Shown here: one piece after another, positions 41,269 to 50,324 of the stretch
Numbering within the stretch: position 1 is the stretch's first letter
Layout of the letters: each line of letters opens with the position of its first letter
Assembly: GCF_003946555.1 (NCBI RefSeq)
Contig: NZ_RHOO01000016.1
Span: 1-58,498, forward strand
DNA from: Companilactobacillus hulinensis
GTDB lineage: Bacteria > Bacillota > Bacilli > Lactobacillales > Lactobacillaceae
DNA length: 58,498 nt
Direction: 5' to 3'
Notes under the pieces: generated by a model
Told to the model about the DNA's origin: nothing
Seen by the model: only the letters and a program-made list of their open reading frames with translations
Databases searched by the model: none
Translations under genes and position numbers: made by a program

Positions 41269-41864
41269 GAGAAATAATTATTGCAACAAAGAATCCTAAT
41301 AAAGCTAGAGAATTTGAGAGAATTTTTGATAAGTCAGAATTTGAAATAAAGACATTACTAGATTTTCCTGAGTTTCCTGATGTTAGAGAAAATGGTCAGA
41401 GTTTCGAAGAAAATGCCAAATTAAAGGCCCATGCGGTAATGCAAAAGTTTAATTTGCCAACAATTGCCGATGATTCTGGATTACAGGTGGATGCACTATT
41501 TGGTCAGCCTGGAATCTATTCAGCACGTTATGCTGGAGACCACAATGATGCCGCCAATAATGCCAAGTTGTTGTCAGAACTAGGTGGTATTCCGATGGAG
41601 AAGCGTACGGCTAGATTCGTATCCACATTAGTATTCTCCAATCCTAAGAATGATGAAGATTTGGTTGTTGAGGGTGAAGTCAAAGGTTTGATCTGGACGT
41701 TGCCAGAAGGAGACAACGGTTTCGGTTATGATCCATTGTTTTATTTGCCAGAAATGGGTAAAACAATGGCACAAATATCAATGGACGAAAAGAATCAAAT
41801 CAGTCATCGTGGACGTGCAATTCAAAAATTAGAAAAAGCATATCCTGACTGGATTATTTGGTAA
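41265..41864 (+). CDS. XTP/dITP diphosphatase (RdgB/HAM1)
   Basis: A 199-residue house-cleaning pyrophosphatase that removes non-canonical purine nucleotides. It has IIATKNPNKAREFERIF, the acidic pair in TIADDSGLQVDALFGQPG, GFGYDPLFYLPE and SHRGRAIQKLE, all typical. It overlaps murI by four bases; the murI-XTPase pairing is common in lactobacilli. Confidence 0.95.
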   Translation: MREIIIATKNPNKAREFERIFDKSEFEIKTLLDFPEFPDVRENGQSFEENAKLKAHAVMQKFNLPTIADDSGLQVDALFGQPGIYSARYAGDHNDAANNAKLLSELGGIPMEKRTARFVSTLVFSNPKNDEDLVVEGEVKGLIWTLPEGDNGFGYDPLFYLPEMGKTMAQISMDEKNQISHRGRAIQKLEKAYPDWIIW

Positions 41865-41880
41865 CTAATTGCCGTAAAAT

Positions 41881-41889
41881 TGTTATAAT
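41881..41889 (+). promoter_or_regulatory. Extended -10 promoter of the YtxG/YtxH-like pair
   Basis: TGTTATAAT is an extended -10 element (TGnTATAAT) 43 bases before the next start codon. No clear -35 is needed for such a promoter. Confidence 0.6.
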
Positions 41890-41931
41890 GCTAATATGAA
41901 GCAAAAGAGAGTTTATTAGGAGGGTTTCACT

Positions 41932-42339
41932 ATGACACTGGGACAAATCGCAGGATTGATTGCAGCCATAGCTTTCGTAGTTTTGGTCTTATACCTAGCT
42001 AAGATGCTAGTTTCAACAGCAAAACTATTGAACGAGCTACAAGATACAGTCAAAGAAACAACTAAAATGGTCGAAGTTCTATCAAAGAATACCGACAATA
42101 TTATGGATCAAACTAATCAATTAGTTGATAAAACTAATACATTAATGGATGACGTCAACAGTAAGTCAAGTAAGCTTAATCCATTATTCGATACAGTAGA
42201 GAACATTGGTAAGAAGACTGCTAACGCTACTGCTGAGAAACCTAACACTGGATTCGGACTACAAAATATTATGACAATTGGCAATGCCGCAACGCTTGTA
42301 AAGACAGTGGCCAAATTTATGCCAAGAAAGAAGAAATAG
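41932..42339 (+). CDS. DUF948 domain-containing protein (YtxG-like)
   Basis: A 135-residue protein with one N-terminal transmembrane helix (IAGLIAAIAFVVLVLYLAKML) followed by a predicted coiled coil (about 30-90) with repeated asparagine- and threonine-rich heptads, then a short basic end. This is the DUF948 pattern of general-stress envelope proteins; function is unknown. The ATG follows AGGAGG. The next gene starts four bases after its stop. Confidence 0.85.
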   Translation: MTLGQIAGLIAAIAFVVLVLYLAKMLVSTAKLLNELQDTVKETTKMVEVLSKNTDNIMDQTNQLVDKTNTLMDDVNSKSSKLNPLFDTVENIGKKTANATAEKPNTGFGLQNIMTIGNAATLVKTVAKFMPRKKK

Positions 42340-42343
42340 CATT

Positions 42344-42724
42344 ATGAAAAATAATCAATTTTTACTTGGACTAGTTTTGGGTAGTGCCGCAGGTTATGCA
42401 GCATCAAAATATTTAACTAGTGAATCAGGCCAACGTATGTTGGAAAATGTTAAAACAATTCGTGGTGATTTTAATAACGGTGGAGTTGGTTTTGCTGGAA
42501 AAGACGATTTGGTAAACAACTTCAACGAAAAAACTGGTGTATTAAAAGAACAAATGCACGCAACCGCTGATAAGATTCGTGAAGATGAAGACGCATCGAA
42601 TATTATTTTTAATGAAGATGATTTGGAATCAACTGACAACAAAAAAGCCGTTGATGATTTGAATAATGATACAGATGCAACTAGTGGTGCATCAGAGAAC
42701 TTTGATGAGGACGATGCAAAATAG
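42344..42724 (+). CDS. YtxH domain-containing protein
   Basis: A 126-residue protein. The N-terminal hydrophobic GLVLGSAAGYAASKYLTSESGQRML is the YtxH signature (a glycine/alanine-rich membrane segment), and the remainder is strongly acidic (DDLESTDNKKAVDDLNNDTD). YtxG/YtxH-like pairs are stress-associated in Bacillus. The terminal TAG (42722-42724) lies inside the first unit of an F1 tandem array, so the element supplies the stop codon. Confidence 0.85.
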   Translation: MKNNQFLLGLVLGSAAGYAASKYLTSESGQRMLENVKTIRGDFNNGGVGFAGKDDLVNNFNEKTGVLKEQMHATADKIREDEDASNIIFNEDDLESTDNKKAVDDLNNDTDATSGASENFDEDDAK

Positions 42725-43117
42725 AGTGCGTTGAAAAACGGGAACTCTCGAGCATTACCTAGAATAGCTAGTTTGCCACAAAGTGGTGAATTAGCTATTC
42801 GTAGTAAGCACAGGGAGTTGTTTTTCAAAAGCACGTTTTAATAGAGTGCATTGAAAAACGGGAACTCTTTAGCATTACCTAGAATAGCTAGTTTGCCACA
42901 AAGTGGTGAATTAGCTATTCGTAGTAAGCACAGGGAGTTGTTTTTCAAAAGCACGTTTTAATAGAGTGCATTGAAAAACGGGAACTCTTTAGCATTACCT
43001 AGAATAGCTAGTTTGCCACAAAGTGGTGAATTAGCTATTCGTAGTAAGCACAGGGAGTTGTTTTTCAAAAGCACGTTTTAGTAGAGTGCGTTGAAAAACG
43101 GGAACTCTTTAGCATTA
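42721..43117 (+). repeat. F1 repeat array D: three exact 120-bp units plus a truncated fourth
   Basis: Units 42721-42840, 42841-42960 and 42961-43080 repeat with a period of exactly 120 bases. Units 2 and 3 appear identical and unit 1 differs at a few positions; a fourth starts at 43081 and breaks off near 43117. Central stem: ATAGCTA / TAGCTAT with CCAC-AAA-GTGG on top. Outer stem: GTGC..TTGAAAAAC..AACTC / GAGTT..GTTTTTCAA..GCAC. The array lies between the YtxH-like stop codon and the terminator at 43137. I see no gene here. Confidence 0.92.
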
Positions 43118-43136
43118 TCACATACAAAATAATAAA

Positions 43137-43174
43137 AAATAAGCATTCGGCAATTATACCGAATGCTTATTTTT
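43137..43174. terminator. Bidirectional terminator between the YtxH-like gene and pepQ
   Basis: AAATAAGCATTCGG pairs with CCGAATGCTTATTT over an eight-base loop, with A and T runs on either side. It serves the plus-strand transcript that includes array D and the minus-strand pepQ transcript. Confidence 0.92.
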
Positions 43175-43191
43175 ACGTTATAAGAGACTTT

Positions 43192-44292
43192 TTAATCGAT
43201 GTATCTTAGTTCCTTACTTGTGTGTGTAAATGGCTCACAGCCGTCTTCTGTGATGTGTACGCAGTCCTCAATACGAACACCAGCAACGTGTGGAATATAG
43301 ATTCCTGGTTCGATCGAGAAGCACATGCCTGGTTTAAGAACCATATCGTTACCCTCCATGATTGATGGGAATTCATGTGTTGAAGTTCCCATACCATGAC
43401 CTAATCGGTGAATGAAGTATTCACCATAACCAGCTTTGGTGATAATATCACGAGCTACGGCATCCAGTTCAGCAGCTGTAATACCTGGTTTTGCAGCATC
43501 CATAGCGGCTAGGTTAGCTTCTAGATCAACTTTATAGATATCAAGTGCCTTGTCGTCAGGTTTGCCAAAAGCGACTGTTCTTGAAGAATCACTAATGTAG
43601 CCTTGGTGGACAGTACCTAAGTCAAATAGGATGAGTTCATTAGGAACGATAGCATTCTTTTCTGGACCACCATGTGGGTTAGCAGCGTTGGCACCAGCTT
43701 GAACGATTGTGTCAAAGCTCATGTGCATAACGCCCTTCTTCATCATGGCATATTCGATTTCAGCGACGATTTCTTGTTCAGTACGTCCTTCTTGAATAGC
43801 TTTAAATCCAACCTCAAATGCGTAATCAGCTTCTTTACCAGCAGCATTTAACAGTGCAATTTCTTCATCAGTTTTGATTAACATAGCATTTTCCATGTAT
43901 CTTGAAAGATTATCAGGGAAAGTTGCATCTGGAAATTGAGCTTTGATAGATTCAAGCTTGTCGACTGATAAGTTATCTTTTTCAATTGACCATATGGCAG
44001 GTGAGCCAACGGCATCTTTGATGTGACCAGCCATTAACGCAAATGGATCCTCGTGATCGAGATATCCGAAGACGTCCTTATCCCAGCCAGCTTTTTTGGC
44101 GGCTTCAACTTCTAGTTGAGGAGCAAAGATAAATGGATCTTTATCAGGGAAAACTAAAAGTGCTAGAATTCTTTCTTCAGGTTCGCTATAGAATCCGGTA
44201 AAATAGTTTATGTCTGTAGGATTAGAAACATAGGCGGCATCGTAACCGTTTTGAGCTAAATAGTTTTGTAATTCTAATAGTTGCTTCTTCAT
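43192..44292 (-). CDS. pepQ: Xaa-Pro dipeptidase PepQ (M24 family)
   Basis: A 366-residue cytoplasmic prolidase of the pita-bread fold that releases amino acids from X-Pro dipeptides. The five metal ligands are recognisable: LFDLGTVHQGYISDSSRTV (two Asp), HRLGHGMG (His), FSIEPGIYIP (Glu) and VRIEDCVHITEDG (Glu). It starts at ATG 44292 with AAGGAGAG upstream. It is divergent from ccpA, a conserved arrangement in lactobacilli, with two cre-like sites in the gap. Confidence 0.95.
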   Translation of the reverse strand: MKKQLLELQNYLAQNGYDAAYVSNPTDINYFTGFYSEPEERILALLVFPDKDPFIFAPQLEVEAAKKAGWDKDVFGYLDHEDPFALMAGHIKDAVGSPAIWSIEKDNLSVDKLESIKAQFPDATFPDNLSRYMENAMLIKTDEEIALLNAAGKEADYAFEVGFKAIQEGRTEQEIVAEIEYAMMKKGVMHMSFDTIVQAGANAANPHGGPEKNAIVPNELILFDLGTVHQGYISDSSRTVAFGKPDDKALDIYKVDLEANLAAMDAAKPGITAAELDAVARDIITKAGYGEYFIHRLGHGMGTSTHEFPSIMEGNDMVLKPGMCFSIEPGIYIPHVAGVRIEDCVHITEDGCEPFTHTSKELRYID

Positions 44293-44333
44293 GAAAAAAA
44301 CTCTCCTTTACAATTTTGTATAAAGTATATCAC

Positions 44334-44347
44334 TGAAAACGGTTTTC
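44334..44347. promoter_or_regulatory. cre-like site 1 in the pepQ-ccpA intergenic region
   Basis: TGAAAACGGTTTTC is palindromic and agrees with the cre consensus at 12 of 14 positions. It lies just upstream of a TATACT -10 candidate for pepQ on the minus strand. Confidence 0.5.
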
Positions 44348-44383
44348 TTTTTGAAAAAGTATGAAAACTTGCAACAATAACGT

Positions 44384-44397
44384 GGAAACCGCTTGCA
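44384..44397 (-). promoter_or_regulatory. cre-like site 2 in the pepQ-ccpA intergenic region
   Basis: On the minus strand TGCAAGCGGTTTCC agrees with TGNAANCGNWNNCW at 13 of 14 positions. It overlaps TTGCAA (44393-44398), the likely -35 of ccpA, which would suit autoregulation. Confidence 0.6.
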
Positions 44398-44465
44398 AAA
44401 TGTGAAAATTTTTGATAAATTAAGGTTGTCTAAATGAAAATTTGAGTTGAGAGAGTGGATATTAA

Positions 44466-45467
44466 ATGGATAAAAAAGTTGTAACAATATATGACGTAGC
44501 TGAGGCTGCTAATGTTTCAATGGCAACAATTTCTCGTGTTGTTAATGGAAATGCAAATGTTAAAGAGGAAACGAGAAAAAGAGTTCTTGAGGTTATTGAT
44601 CGTTTGAATTATCGTCCTAATGCTGTAGCACGTGGACTTGCCAGCAAGAAGAGTACAACAATTGGTGTTATCTTACCTGATATTACTGATTTGTATTATG
44701 CTTCTCTTGCTAAAGGTATTGATGATGTTGCTTCGATGTACAAGTACAATATCATCTTGACAAGTTTGCAAGAATCAGTTGGCGATGAGGAACAAATTCT
44801 AAATAACTTACTTTCAAAACAAGTTGATGGTTTGATTTACATGGGCAAGCAATTGTCTAAGAAATTAAAACGTACATTGGCTAATTCAAAGACTCCAATC
44901 GTTTTGGCTGGTTCAGTTGATAAGAACAACGAAACAGCTAGCGTAAATATTGATTTTGCTGACGCTGTATACAGTGTTGTAAATCAATTAGTTCAAAATG
45001 GTCACAAGAAGATTGCTTTCGTAGGTGGAAGCTTAGAGAACCCTATTGATGGTAAATTCCGTCTTGATGGTTACAAGAAGGCTTTGAAGAAAGCTCACAT
45101 TAACTTCAGTTCAAACCTAGTATTTGAGGCTGAATACTCAGTTAGAGCCGGTGAAGCAATTTGGGATGCTGTTAAGAATAGTGGTGCTACAGCTGCTTAT
45201 GTGACAGAAGACTTGCTTGCTTCAGGCTTATTGAATTCAGCAATGAAGTCAGGTATTAAGGTTCCTGATGACTTCGAAATTATCACAAGTAACGATACAA
45301 TTCTTTGTGAAGTTACACGTCCAAAGATGAGTTCGATCGAAGAACCACTTTATGATATTGGTGCCGTAGCTATGAGATTATTGACTAAGATGATGAATCA
45401 AGAAGCTATTGACGAAAACACTATTAAATTACCATACTCAATCGTTAAACGTGAATCTACAAGATAA
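44466..45467 (+). CDS. ccpA: Catabolite control protein A
   Basis: A 333-residue LacI-family master regulator of carbon catabolite control. The N-terminal HTH is VTIYDVAEAANVSMATISRV, with hinge helix NYRPNAVARGLASKKS. The periplasmic-binding-protein-like core contains VILPDITDLYYASLAKGI and VAFVGGSLENPIDGKFR-like segments that in CcpA contact HPr-Ser-P. Its place opposite pepQ supports CcpA over other LacI proteins. The ATG has GAGAGTGG upstream. It ends at its own terminator. Confidence 0.95.
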   Translation: MDKKVVTIYDVAEAANVSMATISRVVNGNANVKEETRKRVLEVIDRLNYRPNAVARGLASKKSTTIGVILPDITDLYYASLAKGIDDVASMYKYNIILTSLQESVGDEEQILNNLLSKQVDGLIYMGKQLSKKLKRTLANSKTPIVLAGSVDKNNETASVNIDFADAVYSVVNQLVQNGHKKIAFVGGSLENPIDGKFRLDGYKKALKKAHINFSSNLVFEAEYSVRAGEAIWDAVKNSGATAAYVTEDLLASGLLNSAMKSGIKVPDDFEIITSNDTILCEVTRPKMSSIEEPLYDIGAVAMRLLTKMMNQEAIDENTIKLPYSIVKRESTR

Positions 45468-45480
45468 TAGATATAATACC

Positions 45481-45523
45481 AAAATAGCTGTCACTTCAAT
45501 TTGGAAGTGACAGCTATTTTTAT
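45481..45523. terminator. Terminator of ccpA (bidirectional)
   Basis: AAAATAGCTGTCACTTC pairs perfectly with GAAGTGACAGCTATTTT over a six-base loop, then further T residues. It can also end the minus-strand gene that follows. Confidence 0.94.
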
Positions 45524-45531
45524 ATCTTCAA

Positions 45532-45831
45532 TTATTTAGTTTTAGTATTTTTTTGTTTGTGGAACTCCCAAAGAATCATGACGATATACCCGAATGCCAC
45601 TAGAGATAATCCTCCGGTCACAATTGTGCTGAGAGTATATGGTAGATTAATGAATCCCTGCAAGATTGAATATAGTGTATTGATCAAGACGATAACAGCG
45701 AGGGTAGATGACTTATCCCAGAATTTAACGTTGTGTCTGACTTTGTAGACTGCTATCCAAATCATAAAGATAATTAATAGTGCAGCGACAATGTATAGTG
45801 TGTTTTGTAAAAAGCTTGGACTGAAGTACAT
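45532..45831 (-). CDS. Small three-helix membrane protein of unknown function
   Basis: A 99-residue protein with three hydrophobic helices: NTLYIVAALLIIFMIWIAVY, TLAVIVLINTLYSILQGFI and IVTGGLSLVAFGYIVMILWE, separated by short basic loops, and a charged end KQKNTKTK. I do not recognise a family with certainty. The reading frame is open 35 codons further upstream, but ATG 45831 has AAGGAG in the right place. It stands alone between terminators, opposite to ccpA. Confidence 0.75.
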   Translation of the reverse strand: MYFSPSFLQNTLYIVAALLIIFMIWIAVYKVRHNVKFWDKSSTLAVIVLINTLYSILQGFINLPYTLSTIVTGGLSLVAFGYIVMILWEFHKQKNTKTK

Positions 45832-45929
45832 AAATTTCTCCTTAATAAAACGAATAACTTTTCTAATTTTAGCATAGTAAGTAAAAAATGACTGTGACTT
45901 AACTACATAAGACAACAAATTTACACAAT

Positions 45930-45978
45930 AAAACACGTTTAACTTCTTTAGGTCATACTCGGAAGTTAAACGTGTTTT
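45930..45978. terminator. Terminator of the penicillin-binding protein gene
   Basis: AAAACACGTTTAACTTC pairs perfectly with GAAGTTAAACGTGTTTT over a 15-base loop, just after the stop of the minus-strand PBP gene. Confidence 0.9.
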
Positions 45979-45993
45979 TCAAGTTCTTTTGAT

Positions 45994-48735
45994 TTATTCG
46001 GTTGTTAATTCACCAGTTCCACCGGCAGTACCAGTATCGGTTGTTGTACTGCTACCACCGCCAGTTGTTCCTGTTTCAGCAGTATCAGTCGTCGTGGTTG
46101 TATCACCAGTTGAGGTTGATCCACCAGTCGTTCCTGAACTGTTAGAACCTGCTCCAGAGCCTGATCCAGTACCAGTATCAGGAGTACCGCTGGAAGTAGT
46201 TGAATTATTTGTATTTCGTGTTGAAGTGGAACTGCTGTTAGTAGTTACATCAGAAGAGTCATTGTTATTAGTACTATTACTGAATCCAGATGTTCTACCG
46301 CTACCATTTTCAGATGCTAGTTCGTCTGCTGATTTGGTAGTATTACCAACTGTCGTAGCAACAGCATAACCATTATTACGGCCAAAGTAGTGATTCCAGA
46401 ATAGCTTGTAATTCTTAGCTTTACCACCAATGGCGAAGTTATCATATGACATTGATTTTGGACTACCTTTGTAATATAGCGAGTTAGCTGTATGTTGATC
46501 GACTTTGGTCGTGAGACCGTTGTATTCGACCGTACCGGTTCTAGTACCAGTTTCTTTATCAACTTTGTAACTAGATACTCCAGCAGGTTTATTGAATTTC
46601 CTGTTAACGTCCATTGAACCCGGATCTTCTTTGTATACTGCATTTGCCATCCGAGTCCATAATTCTTGGTTAATATCAGTAGAATTACTTGCCAAGTTGT
46701 AATTGTGTCCGTATAGATTGTCGTAACCGATCCATGATGCCAAGGTAACACCAGCGGTACTACCTATGAACCAATTATCACGGTAATCGTTAGAAGTACC
46801 GGTTTTACCAAATAAGTTCTTAGTATTGAAGTTTGATTCGTAGGAAACAGCGGAAGCAGTACCTTTGGTTACAACTCCATGAAGCATGTTCTTGATAATA
46901 TATGAAGTTTGTTTAGAGAAGACGTGCTTCTTAGCATTCTTGTGTTTGTAGATTGTTTTACCAGATGGGTCAGTAACCTTGGTAACAACATAAGGATTGA
47001 CGTGAACTCCCTTGTTAGCAAAGGTTGAGAATGCACTAGCTTGTTGTAGAACGGTCACACCAGTTGCAGTACCACCAAGAGTGATACCAAGTTGACTGTA
47101 TTCCTTGTCACTTAGGTTTATTCCCATGTTGGACATATACTTGCTAGAATCAACGCCTTGACTTCTGATGTAATTGTATAGGTTAACTGAAGGGATGTTG
47201 TATGATTCCTCCAATGTTTCACGTGCAGAAACAAAACGGTTTTGGATAGTTGAGCCGTAGTCAGTAGGTGCATAGCCTTTGAACTTAGTCTTGAAATCGG
47301 CCAGCATTGTTTGCGAACCAATAAGTCCGTTTTCAATAGCAGGGGCAAAGGTTATTAATGGTTTAATAGATGAACCAGGAGATCTATTTGTATCAAACGC
47401 ATGATTCATTTGAGATTTCTTAAAGTTAACACCACCAACAAATGAGAGAACCTGTCCAGTCTTATTATCTAGTAATACTGAACCATTTTGAACAGGTTCA
47501 TTGACCTTGATAGTCTTACCAGTATTAGGATCAGTAGCAGTACTGTTGTGAGTAGTACCAAGGTTTTCCTTGTAAGCTTGTGCTTGCTCATTCATAGCAA
47601 TATACAAGTTCTTATCAATAGTACTGTCGACACGATAGTTCTTGTTGTGAAGTTCGGTATCGGCTTGAGTATAGTATTTCTCAAAAAGATTTGGATCCTT
47701 CTTGATTTCGCTATACTTGAGGCCGTCATTTTTAGCCAAACGCTTGATCAAAATGGTTCTAGCTTGCTCAGTTAGCAGGTTATAGACATAACCATATTTG
47801 ATAGTCTTAGTTGTTGCCTTAGCCGGCTTTTGGAAGTCACTGGCTAGGTCAAACTTTTTGGCATCGTTGTATTGTGATTCGGTAATTGCCTTATCACGAT
47901 ACATACGATAAAGAACGATGTCTTTACGTTTTAGTCCCAGACTGTAATCATCCTTCAATTTACCATTCATTGCGTAGGGTGTATAAATTGATGGACTTTG
48001 AGGTAGTCCGGCGATGAATGCTGATTCAGCCAAGTTCAAGTCAGCAGCGTTCTTACCAAACAGACCCTTAGCAGCTGCTTGCACACCTTGAATATTCTGA
48101 CTTTTGTTATTGCTACCAAAGGTTGCAGCATTCAAGTAGTCTTGTAAGATTTCATCTTTAGTGAAGTACTTGTCTACACGCATGGCTAAGAAAATCTCGA
48201 CAGCTTTACGTTTCCAAGTAGTTTCAGATGAAAGCATCTGCATTTTGACGGTTTGCTGCGTCAAAGTCGATCCACCAGTTTGAGCACCGATACCAGTTAC
48301 ATCGGAAATAATGGCTCTAAAGATAGACTTAGGAACAACACCATTGTGGCGATAAAAGTCACTATCTTCAGTTGAAACTATGGCCTTTTTTAAGTAAGGC
48401 GACATTTCAGATAATGAGATACTTTCACCGGTCAAATCTTTTTGGAGATCTTCAACTTTTTGATCATTAGCAAAATACAATGAAGTAGAGTTGTTAACAT
48501 CCCGAAGTTCAGATCGCATCTCTTGTTTAGTTGGTACATCAACTTGGCTGGTCAATGCTGAAACATATCCCATACCAAGTCCTATAGCCAAACTCAACAT
48601 AATAAAAATACCCGCGATAATGTAGAGCACGATTCGTCGAATTATTTCAATTGTTAAATTAGCTTTACTAGCAAAGTCTGACCAGCTCTTAATACTTTTA
48701 AAGCCAGAGACAATACTATTCCATAAATTTTTCAC
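45994..48735 (-). CDS. Class A penicillin-binding protein (PBP1A family)
   Basis: A 913-residue bifunctional peptidoglycan synthase. One signal-anchor helix is at about 32-55. The glycosyltransferase (GT51) domain has STEDSDFYRH with the catalytic Glu near 123, and GGSTLTQQTVKM. The transpeptidase has the nucleophile SPGSSIKP near 452, the SYN motif in EESYNIPSVN, and KTGTSNDYRDNW near 642. Residues from about 810 on form a low-complexity Ser/Thr/Gly tail, probably extracellular and unstructured. It starts at GTG 48735 with AAAGGGG about 11 bases upstream. Confidence 0.94.
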   Translation of the reverse strand: MKNLWNSIVSGFKSIKSWSDFASKANLTIEIIRRIVLYIIAGIFIMLSLAIGLGMGYVSALTSQVDVPTKQEMRSELRDVNNSTSLYFANDQKVEDLQKDLTGESISLSEMSPYLKKAIVSTEDSDFYRHNGVVPKSIFRAIISDVTGIGAQTGGSTLTQQTVKMQMLSSETTWKRKAVEIFLAMRVDKYFTKDEILQDYLNAATFGSNNKSQNIQGVQAAAKGLFGKNAADLNLAESAFIAGLPQSPSIYTPYAMNGKLKDDYSLGLKRKDIVLYRMYRDKAITESQYNDAKKFDLASDFQKPAKATTKTIKYGYVYNLLTEQARTILIKRLAKNDGLKYSEIKKDPNLFEKYYTQADTELHNKNYRVDSTIDKNLYIAMNEQAQAYKENLGTTHNSTATDPNTGKTIKVNEPVQNGSVLLDNKTGQVLSFVGGVNFKKSQMNHAFDTNRSPGSSIKPLITFAPAIENGLIGSQTMLADFKTKFKGYAPTDYGSTIQNRFVSARETLEESYNIPSVNLYNYIRSQGVDSSKYMSNMGINLSDKEYSQLGITLGGTATGVTVLQQASAFSTFANKGVHVNPYVVTKVTDPSGKTIYKHKNAKKHVFSKQTSYIIKNMLHGVVTKGTASAVSYESNFNTKNLFGKTGTSNDYRDNWFIGSTAGVTLASWIGYDNLYGHNYNLASNSTDINQELWTRMANAVYKEDPGSMDVNRKFNKPAGVSSYKVDKETGTRTGTVEYNGLTTKVDQHTANSLYYKGSPKSMSYDNFAIGGKAKNYKLFWNHYFGRNNGYAVATTVGNTTKSADELASENGSGRTSGFSNSTNNNDSSDVTTNSSSTSTRNTNNSTTSSGTPDTGTGSGSGAGSNSSGTTGGSTSTGDTTTTTDTAETGTTGGGSSTTTDTGTAGGTGELTTE

Positions 48736-48806
48736 TTTTAAATAAGCCCCTTTAAAAAGTTACATACACCAATTATATAATAAAAAAGTATTATCGGTGC
48801 AAAAAC

Positions 48807-48845
48807 AAAAAAGTTCTGAGGAAAGAACCTTCCAGAGAACTTTTT
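48807..48845. terminator. Terminator of pepV
   Basis: AAAAAGTTCT pairs with AGAACTTTTT around an inner GGAA / TTCC stem; A and T runs flank both sides. Confidence 0.85.
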
Positions 48846-48852
48846 AGATAGG

Positions 48853-50256
48853 TTATTTGATTAGACGATAAATAGCGTCAGCGTATATTGCTGTAGCCTT
48901 TAACAGTTTATCAATATTGATATATTCGTTAGGTTGATGCATGACGTTTTCATCACCTGGGTACATTGCACCGAAGGCAATACCGTGTTTTAGAATACGG
49001 CCATAAGTACCGCCACCAACTGTGAATGGTTCAGTGTTGTCACCAGTATGATCGTGATAAGCACCAACTAATGCTTGTACAAGTGGATCGTCAGCAGCTA
49101 CAAAGTGTGGTAGTTGATTATGTCCGTCGATAGATGCCGTAACACCATCTGGTAGTGCAGCATTGATTTTTTCAGTTAATGTTTCGCCAGTGTCACCCTT
49201 TGGATAACGAATGTTTAATAGAACATTAGCTTCAGAATCATTGAAGACGAAAATATCAGGTGTCATTGTAAGTTCACCCATAACATCATCTGTATTTTGG
49301 ATTCCTAGTTTTGAACCAGCAAAGTCAAGATGTAAGTTATTAGCGATAAAACTGAAATATAGTTTTTGGCTGTCATTTAATTCGAGTTCATTCAAGAATG
49401 TAGCTAGATAAGTGGCGGCATTTATACCATTGAAAGGTTCCATGGCATGTGCACCTTTACCAGTGACAGTAACTGTAGCAGTTCCATTTTTAGTACTGAT
49501 ATTACCCTTGATGTCTTTATTGTCATTTAAGAATTGATTGAATGCAGTTTTGATGGCTTCAATGTTTTCGAAGTTCAGATCCAATTCAGCTTCGGCATTT
49601 TGTGGGACCATATTAGGTCTAATACCGGCGTTGAATGTTTTAACTAATCCTGCTTCAGGAGTAGGGAAGTTGATCATGAATGAGACAATCCCTTTTTCAC
49701 CATTGATAGCAGGGAACTCAGCATCAGGCGAGAAGCCAGTTTCAGGCATGGTTTCTTTTTCCATGTAGTGATTCATGCCGACCCATTCGCTCTCTTCATC
49801 GGTTCCCAAAATTAATTGAACTTTTTTGGTCGTTGGAAGTTTCAATTCTTTGATTATTTTCAATGCGTAGTATGAAGCAAGTCCAGGACCCTTGTCGTCA
49901 GCAGCCCCACGTGCATAAAGATTGCCGTCTTTTATAACTGGATCAAAAGGATCTGTGTTCCAACCTGGTCCGCCAGGAACAACGTCAACGTGAGCCAAAA
50001 TACCGATTGCATCTTTATCTTCACCCTCACCCAATTCGATACGACCAGCTAGGTTGTCCACATTCTTTGTTTCGAAACCATCTCTGTCAGCAAAATGCAA
50101 AAATGTTTGCAATGCTTCAACAGGTCCTGGTCCAAGTGGATAATCACTTGTTTTATGTTCGATATCTCTTTGACTATCAATACTTACCAATTCAGTTAGA
50201 TCATTGATCAATTCATCTGAACGGTGAGCAACTTCTTTTTCCCAATCTATAGACAT
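48853..50256 (-). CDS. pepV: Dipeptidase PepV (M20 family)
   Basis: A 467-residue di-zinc dipeptidase with broad specificity for dipeptides. Metal and catalytic motifs are LAHVDVVPGGPGW, YARGAADDKGPGLA, GTDEESEWVGM, and a late ENVMHQPNEYI; GVGGGTYGR-like glycine turns near the C-terminus are typical of PepV. I chose ATG 50256 (MSIDWEKEV), with GGAGG 11 bases upstream; the GTG at 50274 overlaps that site. It supports growth on peptides together with PepQ. Confidence 0.93.
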   Translation of the reverse strand: MSIDWEKEVAHRSDELINDLTELVSIDSQRDIEHKTSDYPLGPGPVEALQTFLHFADRDGFETKNVDNLAGRIELGEGEDKDAIGILAHVDVVPGGPGWNTDPFDPVIKDGNLYARGAADDKGPGLASYYALKIIKELKLPTTKKVQLILGTDEESEWVGMNHYMEKETMPETGFSPDAEFPAINGEKGIVSFMINFPTPEAGLVKTFNAGIRPNMVPQNAEAELDLNFENIEAIKTAFNQFLNDNKDIKGNISTKNGTATVTVTGKGAHAMEPFNGINAATYLATFLNELELNDSQKLYFSFIANNLHLDFAGSKLGIQNTDDVMGELTMTPDIFVFNDSEANVLLNIRYPKGDTGETLTEKINAALPDGVTASIDGHNQLPHFVAADDPLVQALVGAYHDHTGDNTEPFTVGGGTYGRILKHGIAFGAMYPGDENVMHQPNEYINIDKLLKATAIYADAIYRLIK

Positions 50257-50324
50257 ATATCGTATAACCTCCACACGAAGTTTTTATCTATTTTACCAAA
50301 CGTTGTAAATATAAGCTAATTGAC

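Noticed and set aside
42721-43117. CRISPR-like regular spacing
   Set aside because: The whole 120-bp period is repeated with no unique spacers, and there are no cas genes.
45989-46369. Plus-strand open frame rich in Val and Pro opposite the PBP gene
   Set aside because: It is the complement of the Ser/Thr/Gly-rich tail of the penicillin-binding protein; low-complexity coding sequence often leaves the opposite strand open.
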